Origin: Phycisphaeraceae bacterium
GTDB taxonomy: Bacteria; Planctomycetota; Phycisphaerae; Phycisphaerales; Phycisphaeraceae
Assembly (NCBI GenBank): GCA_020851735.1
Contig: JADZCD010000053.1
Location: 1-64,000 of the forward strand
DNA: 64,000 nt
Direction: 5' to 3'
The notes beneath the pieces are model-generated. The model was not told where the DNA came from, did no database searches, and worked only from the letters and a program-made list of their open reading frames with translations. Within the stretch, counting starts at the first letter, position 1, and each line of letters starts with the position of its first letter. Shown piece by piece: positions 39,101 through 54,100 of this stretch. Position numbers and translations under genes: made by a program.

Positions 39101-42100
39101 GGGCGTGACGGAAGTGGTGTATCGCGAGCCGGATCTACGGATCACTTCGATCACCATCGCCGACGGGGCGGCCACGGTGGACAGCGGCGGGTACATCTCC
39201 GTGAAGTGGACGGTGACGAACACGGGCAACGCGGCCACGCGGGTGGACACCTGGTACGACCGGGTGTACATCTCGATGGACGGCTCGCTGGACGTGTACG
39301 ACGAACTGCTGGGCACGTTCCGCCACGAGGGCGTGCTGGAGCCGGGCCAGACGTATGAGGTTAACGGCACGATCCGCCTGCCGGACGACATCGACGGACC
39401 GTATTACCTGCTGGCGTACGTGGATTCGCCGTTCTGGCGCGATCCCGACGCCCGCGCGATGCCCTATCCGAGTCTGCAGGGCGACGCCCGCCTGACGGGA
39501 TCCGGCAGCGGCTATGTGCAGGAATTCCGCGGCGAAGGCAACGATCTCTTAAGCGTGCCGATCGTGGTCAACCTGGTGCAGTCGCCGGACTTGAAGGTGA
39601 CCAGCATCGACCTGCCCGCGCACGTGGAGGTCGGCCAGACGTTCCACGTGACCTACACCGTGCGCAACGACGGGTCGGGCATCACGCCCGATCGGCAGAA
39701 CAAGTGGCAGGACCAGGTGTATCTGTCGCGCGACAAATATCTGGACATTTACAGCGATCACCTGGTGTCGGCCGGCGGGCTGACGCACCTCGGCATCCTG
39801 GCGTCGGGGCAGGGGTATACCGTCAGCGCGGACTTTAAGCTGCCGCACGGCATTCTGGGGCCCTACTACGTGTTTGTGGTCACCGACGTGCCGGACAGCC
39901 TGCACCCGCGCGGCATCGTGTACGAAGGCGCCAACGAGACCAACAACGCCACGGCCAGTCTGGTGCCGATGATCATCGATCTGCCGCCGCCGGCGGACCT
40001 GGTGGTGCAGAGCGTTTCCGGGCCGACGACGGCCGGGGCCGGGCAGACGGTGGTGATCACGTGGACGGTGATCAACAACAGCGGCCAGACGGCCAAGGGC
40101 TACTGGGCGGATTCGGTGTACCTGTCGGCCGACGCGGTGTGGGACTGGGGCGATCGGCTGATCGGCACGGTGGACAGTTACGTCGGTCCGGACGGATCGG
40201 TGACCATCCCGGCGGGCAGCATCGTGCCGCCGACGGAACTGGGCGCCGGGCAGACCTACACCGCCCAGCTGACGGCGGCGCTGCCGGTGGTGCTGCCGGA
40301 CAGCTATCGGCTGATCGTGCGCACGGACATCTACGACGACATCAACGAGGGCAGCCATAACGCCAACAACAAGACCACCTCGGCCGACGCGCTGGAAGTG
40401 ACGGTGGACACGTTGAGCCTAGGTTCCACGTACACCGACCCGCGCCCGGGACTGCCCGAGCGGTTGTACCGGGTTTCCGTGCCGGCGGGCGAGACGCTGG
40501 AAGTCAGCGTGCTGACGGCGGCGGATCAGCTTTATGTCCGCTACGAAGCCCTGCCCGACGCGATCCGTTACGCCGCGGCCTATGCCGGCTACGCCGGGGG
40601 CAAGCCGACGGTCAACATCGCGCGGACCAACGCGGGGTATTACTACATCGCGGTGCGCGGGGCGGCCGGGCCGGTGCGGATCGCCACGCGGCTGGTGCCC
40701 TTGAGCATCACCGGCCTGACGCCCGACAGCGGCGGGGACAGCCGCTATGTGACCACGACCATCACCGGGGCGCGATTTGACCCCGCGGCGGTGGTGAAGC
40801 TGGTCCGCCCGCAGATCGGCGAGTTTGAGCCGGTGGCATACCAGGTGGTGGACGCCACCAAGATCATCGCGGTGTTTGACCTGCGCGACGCGCCGCGCGG
40901 GTTGTATGACGTGAAAGTGATCAACCCCGACGGCCAGACGACCACGGCCCCCTACCGCTTCCTGGTGGAAAAGGCCCAGGAATATGACCTGACGGTGGGC
41001 TTGGGCGGGCCGGGCCACCTGGAGCCGGGCAACATCGGCATCTACGGATTGTCGATCTACAACCTGGCCAACGTGGACCTGCCGTACGTGTGGGTGCAGT
41101 TCGGCGTGCCGCGGGTGCTTAACAAGGCCCAGGACCTGATTCCCGGCGAAGCCCTGACCTTCAGCGGAAACCTGATGGGCGAGGCCAGCGTGGGCGGGGT
41201 GGACTGGGCGGACGCCGACCCGCTCTTGAACTTGAACGGGCAGCTGGTGAATCGCGGGTTTATCTATGACCTGCGGAACCAGGGCTACGCGGGCTTGACC
41301 TTCACGGTGGACGCGTATCCGGAGCTGCGGCGGATTCTGGCGGAGAATCCGCGCTTCCTGGAGGACTTGTCGGACGATGCCCTGGAGGCGCTGAGCTTTG
41401 AGTTCTACATCCAGGCGTCGGCCACGCCGCTGACGGCCGATGAGTATGTCGAGTATCAGCGCTCGGTGGCGGAAACGATCCGCCCGCTGATCGTGGCGGA
41501 TGACACGGCGCCGGCGGCCTTGAAGCTGGCGGCGGCCGACGCCGAAGGTTGGGCGGACTTGTACCTAAGCTACCTGGTCACCGCCGGTCTGCTGCGGGCC
41601 CAGGACCTGCCTCCTTCCATCAGCCTGCAGGGCCGGTCCATCAGCGACGTGGCGATGGTGTCCGCGGGCCTGTTGGGCGGCCACACGGGAGCCCAGATCA
41701 TCAGCGACAGTCTGGGCGATCTGACCAGCCTGTTTGCCCAGGTGCGGACGTGGCTGGGCGATCATCCGGACGCCTACGGCGCCGAGACGATTCCGGACCT
41801 GGCCCAATATGACCTGAACCTGTCGCATGCCACGCATGCCGAGGCGTTTGTCATTCGCGTATACCTGCGCGAGTGGTACGAGGGCGTGAAGCTGGATGAT
41901 CAGTCGTCGACCAACCCGGACTTAGGCGGGTATCTGACCATCGGCGGCGGGTCGCGGAGCGGCAATGTCCGCGTGACCGGGCCCAGCGGCGCGGGGACGG
42001 CTAATTACATTCCCATCGACACCACGCTGCCGTATCTGATTCGCTATAAGAACCCCAGCGACGCCACCAGCGCCGTCAAGCAGATCCGCATCGTGTCGCA

Positions 42101-45100
42101 GCTGGATACCAATCTCGATAAACGGCGATTTGCGCTCGGGGACATCAAGCTCGGCGATCTGGCGGTGGACTTCCCCAATCTGGCGGCCATGACGGCCGAG
42201 TACGATTACACTGCTGACCGGGGCTACATCCTGTCCGTGACGGCCGGGGTGGACGTGGACACGGGCATCGCCACCTGGCTGTTGCGGGCGATTGATCCGG
42301 TGACAGGCCAGCTGATTGATGATCCGAACGTCGGGCTGCTGCGGCCGGGCGAAGAGGGGATGGTCAGCTACAGCCTGCAGGCCATGTCCGAAGCGCCCAG
42401 CGGCACGGAAGTCAGCGCCTCGGCCCGGGTGTTCCTGGACAACGGCACGCCGATGGATTCGACGGTGATCACCAACACCATCGATTCGGCGGCTCCGGTT
42501 TCGCAACTGACGGTGACGGCCCTGGGCAACGGCTCGTACGCCCTGGCGTGGCTGGCCGGCGACGACACGGTCGGCTCGGGCGTCAAGGATTACAGCGTGT
42601 ATGTGGCGATCGACGGCGGGGCGTACACTCTGCTGCGGGACAAGACCACCGACACGTCGCTGGTCTATACAGGCCAGGCCGACGAGACGGCTGATTTCCT
42701 GGTGCTCAGCTGCGATGCGGCAGGGAATGTGGAAGCGGCGCCCGAGGGCGTGTGGCTGCCGTCGTATCAACCGTCGATCAACTTAGGTTCGCTGCCGACA
42801 GAGCCGACGACCAAGCCGCGATCCTTGCCGACCACGCAGCCGCCCGCCTCCGAGCCCGCCAATGCCCTGTTCATCTGGGCCCTCCAGCAGGTGCCGGGCC
42901 TGCAATCTTCGACGCATCCCTCGTCGTTTGCCGGCATTTTTGAGCCGTTCGCCGCCGGGGCGTTCGCCTGGAGCATGCCGACATCCGGCGCGGGCATCGG
43001 GCCGCTGGGCATCGCCTTTACGCCTGACGGCAAGTCCGTGCTGATCAGCGGCGGCGCGGGGCGCAACAGCATTTATCGCTTCACGCTGGCCGGCGGCGCG
43101 GCCGGGGTGCCTTTGGCCACGCTCGATGAGCCGATCTACGACATGGCGTTTGATTCCTCCGGCTATCTGTGGGCGACCACCGGCGGCGGACCGCTGGTGC
43201 AGCTGGATCCGCAGACCGGGCAGATCGTCGCCCGCTACGGCGAGGGCGTGAACCTGGGGCTGGCGGCCGATCCGAATTCCAACAAGCTGTATGTGTCGAC
43301 CAGCGACGGGGTGGAGATTTTCGACACCGCGACGCGGCAATTCAGGCCCTTTGCCTCGACGCGCGTGGACGGGCTGGCGCTCGGACCGGACGGCAGATTG
43401 TGGGCCACGACCTGGCCGGACGGCGGCGAGGTGGTGCGGTTTGACGCCTACGGCCGGGTGGAAGTGATGCTCAGCCTTGAGCAACCGGCCGAAGGCCTGG
43501 CCTTTGGCCCGACGGGCAGCGCGTACGAAGGGTTGCTGTTTGTCAGCCACGAATCGGGCGGCGCGATGACGCTGGTGGACTTAGCCTCGCGGCAGACGAT
43601 CCAAATCGCCACCGGCGGAACGCGCGGCGACTTCCTGCACTTTGGGCGTGACGGCCGACTGTACCTGACGGCCTCCGGACAGGTGGACGTGCTGCAGCCG
43701 GTGACGCCGCCGCACGTGGTGGCCATGACGCCCGTGCCCGATTCAACGCAGGCGCCGGTGGTGCACACCGCCCAGTTGATTTTTGACGCGGACATGCTGA
43801 CTTCCTCATCCAGCGCGGCAGGCTCGGTGCTCAATCCGGCCAACTTCGTGCTCACCAACATAAACACGGGGCGGGCGGTGACGATCGGCTCGCTCTACTA
43901 CGACGCGGCCAATCGCGCCCTGCAATTGGGCTTTGAGTCGCTGGGCTCGGATACTTATGAATTGCGGGTTATGGCGGCGGTCACCAGCGAACTGGGGATG
44001 GCGCTGGGACAGGATTATGTGGCCCAATTTACGGTCTTCAGCCAGCCTTGGGCGGAAATTACGCCGCAGATCGTCAACACCCGTTCGGATCGGGCGGCCG
44101 GCACGATTTCCTTCGACGTGACCGTGACCAATCCGATGACTTACACGCTGACCAGCCCCCTGCGGCTGATTTTTGACGGGCTGGTCGGGTCCACGGCGTC
44201 GCTGCTCGATGCCGGCGGGCAGACGGAAAATGGCGCTCCGTACATCGATCTGCCCATCGGCGGCACGGGGCTTCTGCTGCCAGGGGCTACTTCGGGCATT
44301 TTGACGGTGACGATCAGCAACCCGGATTGGGTGGCTTTGGACCTTCAGCCGCGGGTGCTGGCGGCGATTCCCGCCAATCAGCGGCCCGTGTTCAACTCCA
44401 CGCCGTCCGTGCTTGGCGCGGTTCAGGAAAGTTACGTTTACCAGGCTCTGGCGATCGATCCGGACGGCCCGGCCGTCCAGTTCGCGCTGGTGAATGGGCC
44501 GCGCGGCACGACGCTGGATGGGCGCACGGGGCGATTGGACTGGGTGCCGACGGTTGAGGACGACGCGACGACTTATTTTGAATTGCGGGCGTATGACAAC
44601 AGCGGCGGATACACCACGCAGCTGTGGACGGTGAACGTCACGGGCGTAAATCACGCTCCCGTGCTGCTGCCGATCGCTGATCGCACGCTCAGCGAAGGGC
44701 AGTTACTGGAAATCCCGATCGGCGGATTTGACGCCGACGGCGATGCGCTGATCTACGGCGTGGATCACCTGCCGGCGGGCGCGACGTTTGACGCGGAAAA
44801 CAACACGCTGCGCTGGCAGACCGACGGACAATCCGCCGGCCGGTACAGCAGCCTGACGGTGTGGGCGTTTGACGGCGTAGCCAAGGTTGAGCGGACGTTT
44901 GAAATTCTGGTCTTAAACGTCAATCAGGCTCCGCAGCTTCAGCAGCCCCAGGGCATGACTCTTCGCGAAGGCCAGACGCTGCGGATTCAGCTGGCAGCCA
45001 CGGACGCGGACGGCGACGCGATCACCTACAGCTCGCCGAATCTCCCGGTCGGGGCGACGTTGGTGCCGGAAACCGGGCTGCTTCTCTGGACGCCGCGGTT

Positions 45101-48100
45101 CGATCAGCACGGCACTAACCGCATGGACCTGGTGGTCAGCGACGGCAAGCTGAGCAGCACGCGGTCGGTGGTGATCCAGGTGCTCAACGTCAACGGGCAA
45201 GTGACCTTCGGAGACGTGGGGCAGTGGGTGGTGTTTGAAGGCCAGGACGTCATGATCCACCTGGGCGTGGACGATCCGGACCATCCCACCGGCACGTCGA
45301 TTCTGCTGCCGGACGGCACGATCGACAGCGGCGGCCTGGAACCGGCCCTGACCTGGAGCCACAGCGTTCTGCCGCAGGGGGCGACTTTTGACACTCAGAC
45401 GGGCACCTTGAAGTGGACGCCGACCTATCAGCAGGCGGGCGTTTACACGATCAACTTCACGGTTCTGGATGACGGCGACGGCACGGGCACGAAGACCACC
45501 GACAACACCACACTGACGATCGTTGTCCGCGACGCCAACGGCGTGCCGGTGGTGGAAGCCATCGCCAATCAAACGGTGGAGGCCGGCCACAGCCTGACGA
45601 TGACTGTTCAAGCCAGTGATCCGGACGGCGGGGCGATAACGATCAGTGCCGACAGTCTGCCGAACTTTGTGACGCTGGTGGATCAGGGCAACGGCAAGGC
45701 GCTGTTGACGATCCAGCCCAACAGCGTGCAGGGCGGCAACTACACGCTGACCATCCGGGCCACGGACGACGGCAACGGCGATCCGGAGGCGATCCTAAGC
45801 GGCAGCGCCAGCTTCGTGCTCACGGTGCACAGCCCCAACGCCCAGCCGCAGTTCCAGCCGCTGGGGGACAAAGTGGCCCTGATCGGCCAGGAACTGGCGT
45901 TTGAAGTATGGGTCAGCGACCTAAACGAAGATCCGCTGGCGTTCGCGGCCGTGAATCTGCCGGCCGGGGCGTCGCTGATTCCCACCACCGTGTACGGAAA
46001 AGCCATGTTCCGCTGGACGCCCACCACGGCCGGCGTGTGGACCATGACGCTCAGCGTGCACGACAGCGGCAACGGCGACAGCGCTCAGATGCTCACCGAC
46101 AGCGTCACCCTGAGCATCGTGGTGCGGGCGACCAACACCGCCCCCCTGCTCCTGCCGGTGGGCAATCGCCAGACCAACGAAGGCCAGACGCTGACGTTCA
46201 ACCTAAATGCCACGGACGCCGACGGCGATCCGATCTGGTATGAAGCCACCGGGTTGCCGGTGGGTGCTAAGCTCGATCCCCACACGGGCGTCTTCACTTG
46301 GACACCCAGCTTCGACCAGGCCGGCGTGTACAACCTGCGTCTGACCGCCACCGACGGGCAGCAGGCCAGCAGCGACGACATCACCCTCACCGTGGCCCAG
46401 ACCAACCGTGCCCCGCAGATGACGGTGCTGCCGGGCATCAGCGGACGCGAGAATCTGGCCCTGCGGTTCACCGTGGTCGGCGGGGACCTGGACAACGATC
46501 CGTTCAGCTACTTTATCGACAGCCAATTGCCCACCGGCGCGACGTTCGATCCGAGCACCGGCTTGTTCGCCTGGACGCCGGATTATGAGCAGGCCGGCGT
46601 GTATATCGTGCGTTTTGGCATCGTCGACGCGCATGGCGCCAAGGACGTAACCGAGGCCCGGATTGAGATCGTCAATTCCAATCGCCTGCCGGAGTTCGAT
46701 CCCTACAGCGATCACGTGGTGCTGATCGGGCAGTTGTTCAGCATGATGTTCCCCGCCACGGATCTGGATGCCGGCACGACGCTGACCTACGCGGCCGTGG
46801 GGCTGCCCGAGGGGGCCACGCTTGATCCGGCCACGGGCAAGATTTCCTGGCGGCCCACCGGCGCTCAGGAAGGGGCACACAGCATCCGCCTCTTGGCCAA
46901 CGACGGCCTGGGCGAAAGCAGCGTCAATCTGATTCTGGTCGCTTCCTATCAGCCGATCACTCCGGACGTGCTGATTGAAATGACGCCCAGCTTCCCGTCG
47001 CCGGTCGGCCGCAGCGTGATCATCCACGCGGCCGCGGGCGGTATCGCGGACATCGCCACGCTGGTGCTGCTGGTTGACGATCAGCCCTTGACGCTCGACC
47101 CATACGGACGGGCCCACTTTACGCCCACAGCCGCGGGCCATTACCGCGTGACCGCCCGCGCCACGGACGTGGATGGCGTGGTGGGCATCGCCACGGCCGA
47201 CCTGAAAATTCGCGATCTGACGGATATCGCGGCGCCGGAAGTCGAAATTCTTTCGCCCAGCCAGGACGGAGTCATCACCGCCCCGACGATCGTGACCGGC
47301 CGGGTGCTGGATGACAATCTGGATCGTTACGTGCTGGAGCTGGCTCCCCTGGGCAGCGAAACGTTTACCCTGCTGGCCGAAGGCACGGCCGAGGTGAACG
47401 GCGCGACCCTGGCGACGATTGATCCGTCGCTTCTGGCCAACGGCGCTTACACCCTGCGCCTGACCGCCACTGACATGGCCGGCCGGACCACCAGCGTGCT
47501 GCGGGTGATTGAGATCAACACCCATGCCAAGCCGGGCAACATCCAGCAGACGGCCACGGACCTGACGGTGACGTTGGCGGGCTTCCCGTTGAACTTTACC
47601 CGCGTTTATCGCGGCTATGACAGTGAATCCGCTGGCTCCCTGGGCTATGGCTGGCATCTGGCGGGGTTTGATCCGCGGATCACCACCAACCTTGCGCCGA
47701 CCGGTCTGGAAGCACTCGGCCTGGGTAAGGCGTTTGAACTGGGCGCCCGGCTGTACCTGAATCTGCCTGACGGTTCGCGGGCGGGATTCACCTTCAGCCC
47801 CGTGGCGGTCTCCTTGGGCGGCAAGACGGTGTATCGCCCGGCCTGGCAGGCGGACGCGGGTGTGACGTATCAGCTGCGCAGCGCCGACGCCCTGCTGGAA
47901 CGAATCGGTGACGGCTTCTATCAACTGGGCACGGGACTGCCGTACAACCCGACGGCAGGTCGTTTCGGGCCATTCGATTACACCCTGACAGCGTCCAACG
48001 CCACCGTTTTCGCCTACCGCACGGACGCCGGGCTGGTGCGAATCACCACCGCGGCCGGTGCCAAGCTGCTGGTGACGGATAGCGCGGTGATCGGACCCGA

Positions 48101-51100
48101 CGGCAGCCGCGTGGAGATCCGCCGCGACAAACTTGGACGCGTGACGGAACTGGTCGACCCGCAAGGCGGAAGAATCGTTTACAGCTACGACGCGGCCGGC
48201 AACCTGGAGGCGGTTAACGATCTGCGCCAAGGCTCGCGAACCTGGTACGACTACAGCGGGTTCGGCCCGCGGCAGATGCTCGCCAGCGTGATCGCCCCGG
48301 CCGGGCAGACCAGCCAGAGCTTCCGTTATGACGCCCAGGGCCGACTGTTGGGTATGGAGGTCATCGACAACGTTCTGGGCTCTGGCATCGAGTATCTGAA
48401 CCTCTCCCAGGCCGGCCACCTGGCGGCGGGCCAGACGCAGCGCTGGGCCATCCGCCTGACGGATCTGGAAGCCACCGGCACGGGCACCGCCCGAACGACG
48501 CTGGGCGTTGAAATCCGCGGCTTAAACGGCTTTAACCCCGCCGCGGCCACGATCGTGGGGCAAAACGCCGGCTGGACAGCTGGGCAAGCCGGTCAAAGTC
48601 TGGCCCTGTTTACCATCGCTCAGGGCGGGGTCTTGATCATCGAAGTTCGCGGGGCCGACATCCAGGCGGCCGGCGATTATCAGCTGGAAATCTACCTGGC
48701 GGCCGACGTCAATCGTGACGCGCGTGTGGACGGCCTGGACGCCACGCTGCTGGATGCGGCCCTGGGGTCCAGCAGTGGCCAGCCGGCCTATGACCCCTAC
48801 GCCGACGCCAACCGCGACAGCCACGTGGATGCCGCTGACCACCTCTACCTGGACGCCAACTACGGCTTTGCCGCCAACACCGCCCCCAGCGCGCTCAACG
48901 GCTCGGCCGAGGGCTTGCGCGGCTTTGCGGTCAGCGTTGATCTTGCTCCGTTGGCGGCTGATCCGCAGGGCGACAAGGTTTACTTCGCCCTGCGTAATGT
49001 CCGCCACGGCACCGTCCGGCTCGCCGGCGACGGCCGCACCGTGGTGTTCACGCCGGAGGCCGGCTATGTGGGGCAGGCGGGCTTTGAGTTCGCCGCCGAC
49101 GACGGCAGCCTGACTTCCGCCTGGGCAACGGTGAATATCGACCTGGTCGCCGCCACGCTGCAAAGCATCCAGCTATCGCCCAAAGACCCGGTGCTGACCG
49201 CCGGCGCCGTGCTCAATCTGTCGGTCATCGGCGTTTACGACAACGGCCTGACCGTGACTCTGCCCGCCCAGATGGTGACGTTCACTTCCACCGATCCCTC
49301 GGTGGCGGTGGTCACCAGCATTGGTTCGGTCTGGGGTCTGACCAGCGGCGTGACAATCATCACCGCTTCGGTGGACGGCCTGACCGCCGCCACGCCGATC
49401 ACCGTGGGCGATCCGGGCGTGCTGGCGGCCATCGAGTTCTATCCCACCAGCTACACCCTGGCGACCGGCGATACACGGCAACTGATCGTCCGCCAGCTTC
49501 AGCTTGATGGCTCGGTGGTCAATCTCTCCGCGGCGGCGGCCGGTTCTTCCTACTTTGTGATGAACGGCGCGATCGCCACGGTCAGCGGCGACGGCCTGCT
49601 GACGGCAACCGCCCTGGGCGATACTTTGGTGACGATCATCCACGGCGGCCAGAGCGCGGTGGTGCCGATCAGCGTCAAGGCTGCCAGCGTCGGGCCCACG
49701 ACGGTCGGCAATGAAGGCGGGATCGTGGCCAACGCCAACGGCTTTACCGTGGCGGTGCCCGCGGGGGCCTTGCCCGAAGGCACGCTGGTGACGCTGACCA
49801 CGCTGTCGGAAGCTCAAATGCCCATGGCCATGCCCGGCGGATTCACCTTCGGCAGCGCCTTTAACCTGCAGATGAGCGGCCAGCGGGCGGCGATCGGCCT
49901 GGCGGTGTCGGCCCCCGCCCCGGCCGGTTCGCAGCCCGGCGACCTGCTGGTGATGTTCCGCCCCGGCAAGTTCCTTAATGAATTCGGCCAGCTGGTGGAC
50001 GGCTGGGAAATCGTCGATCGCATGGTCGTCGGCAGCGACGGCATCGCCCGCACCACTTCGCCGCCCAATCCCTCGCCGACCTGGGAAGGCATGTTGCTGC
50101 TGGCGGCGGCCCCCTCCGGCGTGGCGGCATTCGCGGTCGCGGCCACGACGGCGATGACCGTTCAGGCGGCTAAAGCCACTTACACCGAAATCTACGTGGA
50201 TCCGAAGAACGGCCAACCTTACTTCTCCTGCCCCGGCCTGTTCTGGGACTTCTGGGTGCCGCTGCGGCCGGCGGTGGACATCACAAAGGTAGCCCGCGTG
50301 GATCCCAGCGGGACGATGAGCGTGAAGACCCTGAATCTGGCGTTGGCTGATCCTTCCCATACCGTGGTGGTGGATCTGCCGGCCCCCACGCCCAACGACC
50401 GCACCGTCAAGATCACCAGGACCGAAGTGGAATACACCCCCACCGGGCCGGTGCTGAAGATTTTTGGCAGCGGCTTTGAGCAAGGCCAGACCAGCCTTTA
50501 CGAAGTGGTGTTCTCCAGCCAGCAGGCGGCCCTGCAGCCGACGCCGGTCATTCCCGAAGAACCCTTGACGGCCATCCGCGATCCGGAACAGACCGGCGAG
50601 CTGGAAGAAGGGCTGGTCTACCGCTACTACGAAGGCTCGTGGTCCAAGCTTCCCGACTTTGCCCACCTCACGCCGGTGAACATGGGCACGGTGGACAAGA
50701 TTGATCTTACGCCGCGCCTGCGCGACGATAACTTTGCCATTCAGTTCAAGGGTTATTTTGAAGCCACCGTCGACGGAACCTACACCTTCTCCCTGCGGTC
50801 CGACGAGGGCAGCCGGCTGCTGATCGGCTCACGGGTGGTGGTGGACAACGACGGCCTGCACGATGTGACCCTGGCCACGGGAAGCATCAACCTCAAGGCC
50901 GGCCGGCACGCCCTCACCGTGGAGTATTTCGAGAAAACCGGCGCTCAACTCCTGGACGTTCAGGTGGCCGGCCCGGATACCAGCGTTCCGGACGACATTC
51001 CCGACCATCAGCTGTATCAGCCCGGCATGTTGGCTGCTCTGCCCCAGGAGGGGCTGGAGATCTATCGTCCGGAAATCGTGGAAGTCACCGACACGTACAT

Positions 51101-54100
51101 CAAGATCAAGCCGCCCACCACCGCTTCCATGGGCAACGGCTACGTGAAGGTCAACAAACTGGTCACCGACTATAAGCAGGAGCCCGGCGGCGGCTGGGTG
51201 GAGCAGGTCGTGCTCTCCACCGGCGGGACCATCTGGGATGTGCGGCCCAAAGATCCGCCGTATTACGTCTACGTCGTCAATCAGGGTAATGCCTACGCGA
51301 ACAACGGCGGCGAGAGCGTCACCGTCATCGATCCGCGGCTGATCGGCAACGCCGACTACGCCAACGGCGTGATCGCCCGCATTCCCGTGGGCCACAATCC
51401 CACCGACGTGGCGGTTTCGCGCGATGGGCTGCTGGCTTTTGTCACCAACACCGGCGATGGCACCATTTCGGTGATCGACACCGTCGCCCTGCGTGAAATC
51501 GACATGGATCCGCTCACGCCCGGCCTGCAGCGCATCGCCGCGGGCAGCACGCCGGGCGTCCCTGACGCTCCGATCTGGGGACACCCCAATTACATCGCCC
51601 TGCACCCGACGTTGCCCTACGGCATCGCCACCGATCGCACCAGCGGGCGGATCTTCATCTTCAGCTTCACCGGCAAGGAAGCGACCACCGTGGACGTGGC
51701 TGGCGACGTGCCGGTGCTGGGCCTGACGGGCCTGGATTTCTCGCCCGACGGCCAATTCGTCTACGTCGCCAGCCCCGGCCTTTCCAGCTGGGCCGGCACG
51801 GACGACGTGGCCGCCTTCGGCTACCTGTTCGTGTGGGACACCTTGGCGGGCAAGACCATCGCGGTCATCGGCGGCCTAAAGAAGCCCTTTGGCGTCACGC
51901 GGGCGCCGCGCATCGACCTGCCCTACGTGGGCGTGGCCAGCCGGGGCAGCGAAAGCGCCGGGTATTCGGTGATCAACATCAACAAGCAGACGTACCAGCT
52001 GCGCCTGGCCAGCAACCTGCGCGGCAAGGAAGGCGCCCTGCCGGCCGGCTGGCAGATCGGCTCGAGCAAACTGGCCAGCGTGTGGAACAAGCTGTTTGAC
52101 ATCAACTCCGCCGAGGCCATCGCCTACGATCGCACGGGCGACTACGCCTACGTGCTCTTCAACAACACCTTTGAACAGGGCGACCCGGCCCGCAATCCGT
52201 TCTACGGCGCGGGCGGCAACATCGGCATCGTCCGCGATCCTTTCGACAAGACCAACGCCGCCTACATCGCCGCCACGGCCATGGCCCCCTTCTCCTGGCC
52301 CGATGAAATCACCGTCGATCCCTTTAACCGCTATCTCTTTGCCACCTACAAGGGCCTAAACGCCGTGGCGGTTTACGATCTGACTAAGATCCGCGCCGCC
52401 CTGGACCTGATGGACGCCTACTTCCCCGACGGCTGGGAAGACTACATTGACCGCCCGCTGGACGACTACATCGCCTTCATCCTCGGCTCCACGCCGCAGT
52501 CGTTCTTCGCCGAGTATGACAAGATCTTCACCGGCTACGTCAACAAGGCGCCGCTGAACTTAAGCCTGATCAACACCAGCACGCTCTATGAGCAGTTCGA
52601 CCGGGCCCGCAAGGACTTAGGCGACGGCAAGCTTCTGGTGGCCATGATCGGCTCGGGCAAACTGCCCAGCGGCATCGCCAGCGCCCCCGAAGCCCCGCCG
52701 GACCTGGTGGCTGTCAGCGTCAAACTGATCGACGACTCCCCGTCCACGACGGACCAATTGGAGATCACCTACGACATCTGGGGCAAGGAGCCCACCAAGT
52801 CCGTCGTGCTCGCGGTGCACATGTCGATGATGGGCGTGCTCGATCCGTCCCTGCTGACCACCCCCTTCTACACCGTGGAATTAAGCGGCGATGACCTGAC
52901 CACCCGCCAGCACACCATCAAGGTGCCTTTGGGCAAGGAACTGATTGCCGGCGAGGACATCACCTACGTCGTGCAGTTGGACTACGGCAACAAGATCACC
53001 GACGAAGCCTCGGAAACCAACAACACCATGGTGTTCGAGATTCCGCCCCTGGGCGTGACGGCTGAGTTCGACGGCGACCCGTCGCCGACCGTCTTCGGCC
53101 AGTACATCCAGGGCGTGGAACTGCAGAACATCATCCGCATCAAGGCTTCCGACGATCTGGTGGACCCCAGCACGGCCGTCAAGGAAGTATTTGTCAAGAT
53201 CGCCGACGAGGACGTCACCCTGACGTACCACGGCGGCGGCTACTGGTCGTTTGGGTACGACATGGGGGTGTTCGAGGAAGACACCACGATGACCGTGGAA
53301 TACGTCTTCCAGAACGACACGCACGATCAGAAGGAATTCACCTTCGACGTCCTGCTGCCGCCGGACTGGGTCAACCCCGAAAAGCAGACCGGCGATCCCA
53401 CGAAGGCGGACATTCAGTGGAACTCCTCCGGCCAGGGTTACTACGAGATCGTCACCCAGACCATGGCTCCGGGCCTGGACGCGACGGTGCCGCAGTCCGT
53501 GCCGCTGATCGGCGGGCGTCCGATGCAGGCGGCCCTGGGCTACTTCTACAGCTTCCTCTTCGACCTGACCGGCACCGCCACCCAGCAGCGCATCGGTCCG
53601 GCCCTGGTGGGCAACCTGCTGGGCAACGCCTTCTCCCTGCGGCTGCCGATGCCCAAGAGCGGCACCGTCACCACCGCCCAATTGGCGGACCTGATTTCCA
53701 CCAACGTGACCAACGCCTTTAAGGGCATTAAGAATCTTTACGATCCGCGGCCGGAGAACAGCATCCGCCCCGGCTTCCTGGAGAACAAGTTCAACGAAGC
53801 GGACAAGACCCTCCAGGACAACAACGGCGGCAACGAAAGCTGGACCAACCTTCCGCCCGGCACGGTCTGGCAGCGCAATCGGCCCGGCTATGAGCGCAAC
53901 AACTTCGGCGTCACGACCCACGACGGCATCATTCCCACCAGCCTCGAGGACATGGAGCGGGCCAACAGCGTCAAGCCCGACGTGGTCAGCGAGCTTAGCT
54001 ACGAGTGGTCGGACCTGACGATCAACAAGGACCTGACCATCGCCGACTTAGGCGGCGGATTCACCTTCGCGGCCACCTTCAAGAAGACCGTGCCGCTGAT

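Noticed and set aside
46203..48419. Minus-strand frame of 738 codons inside the giant gene
   Set aside because: Mirror of the putative-Ig and RHS codons; composition reflects high GC, not a protein.
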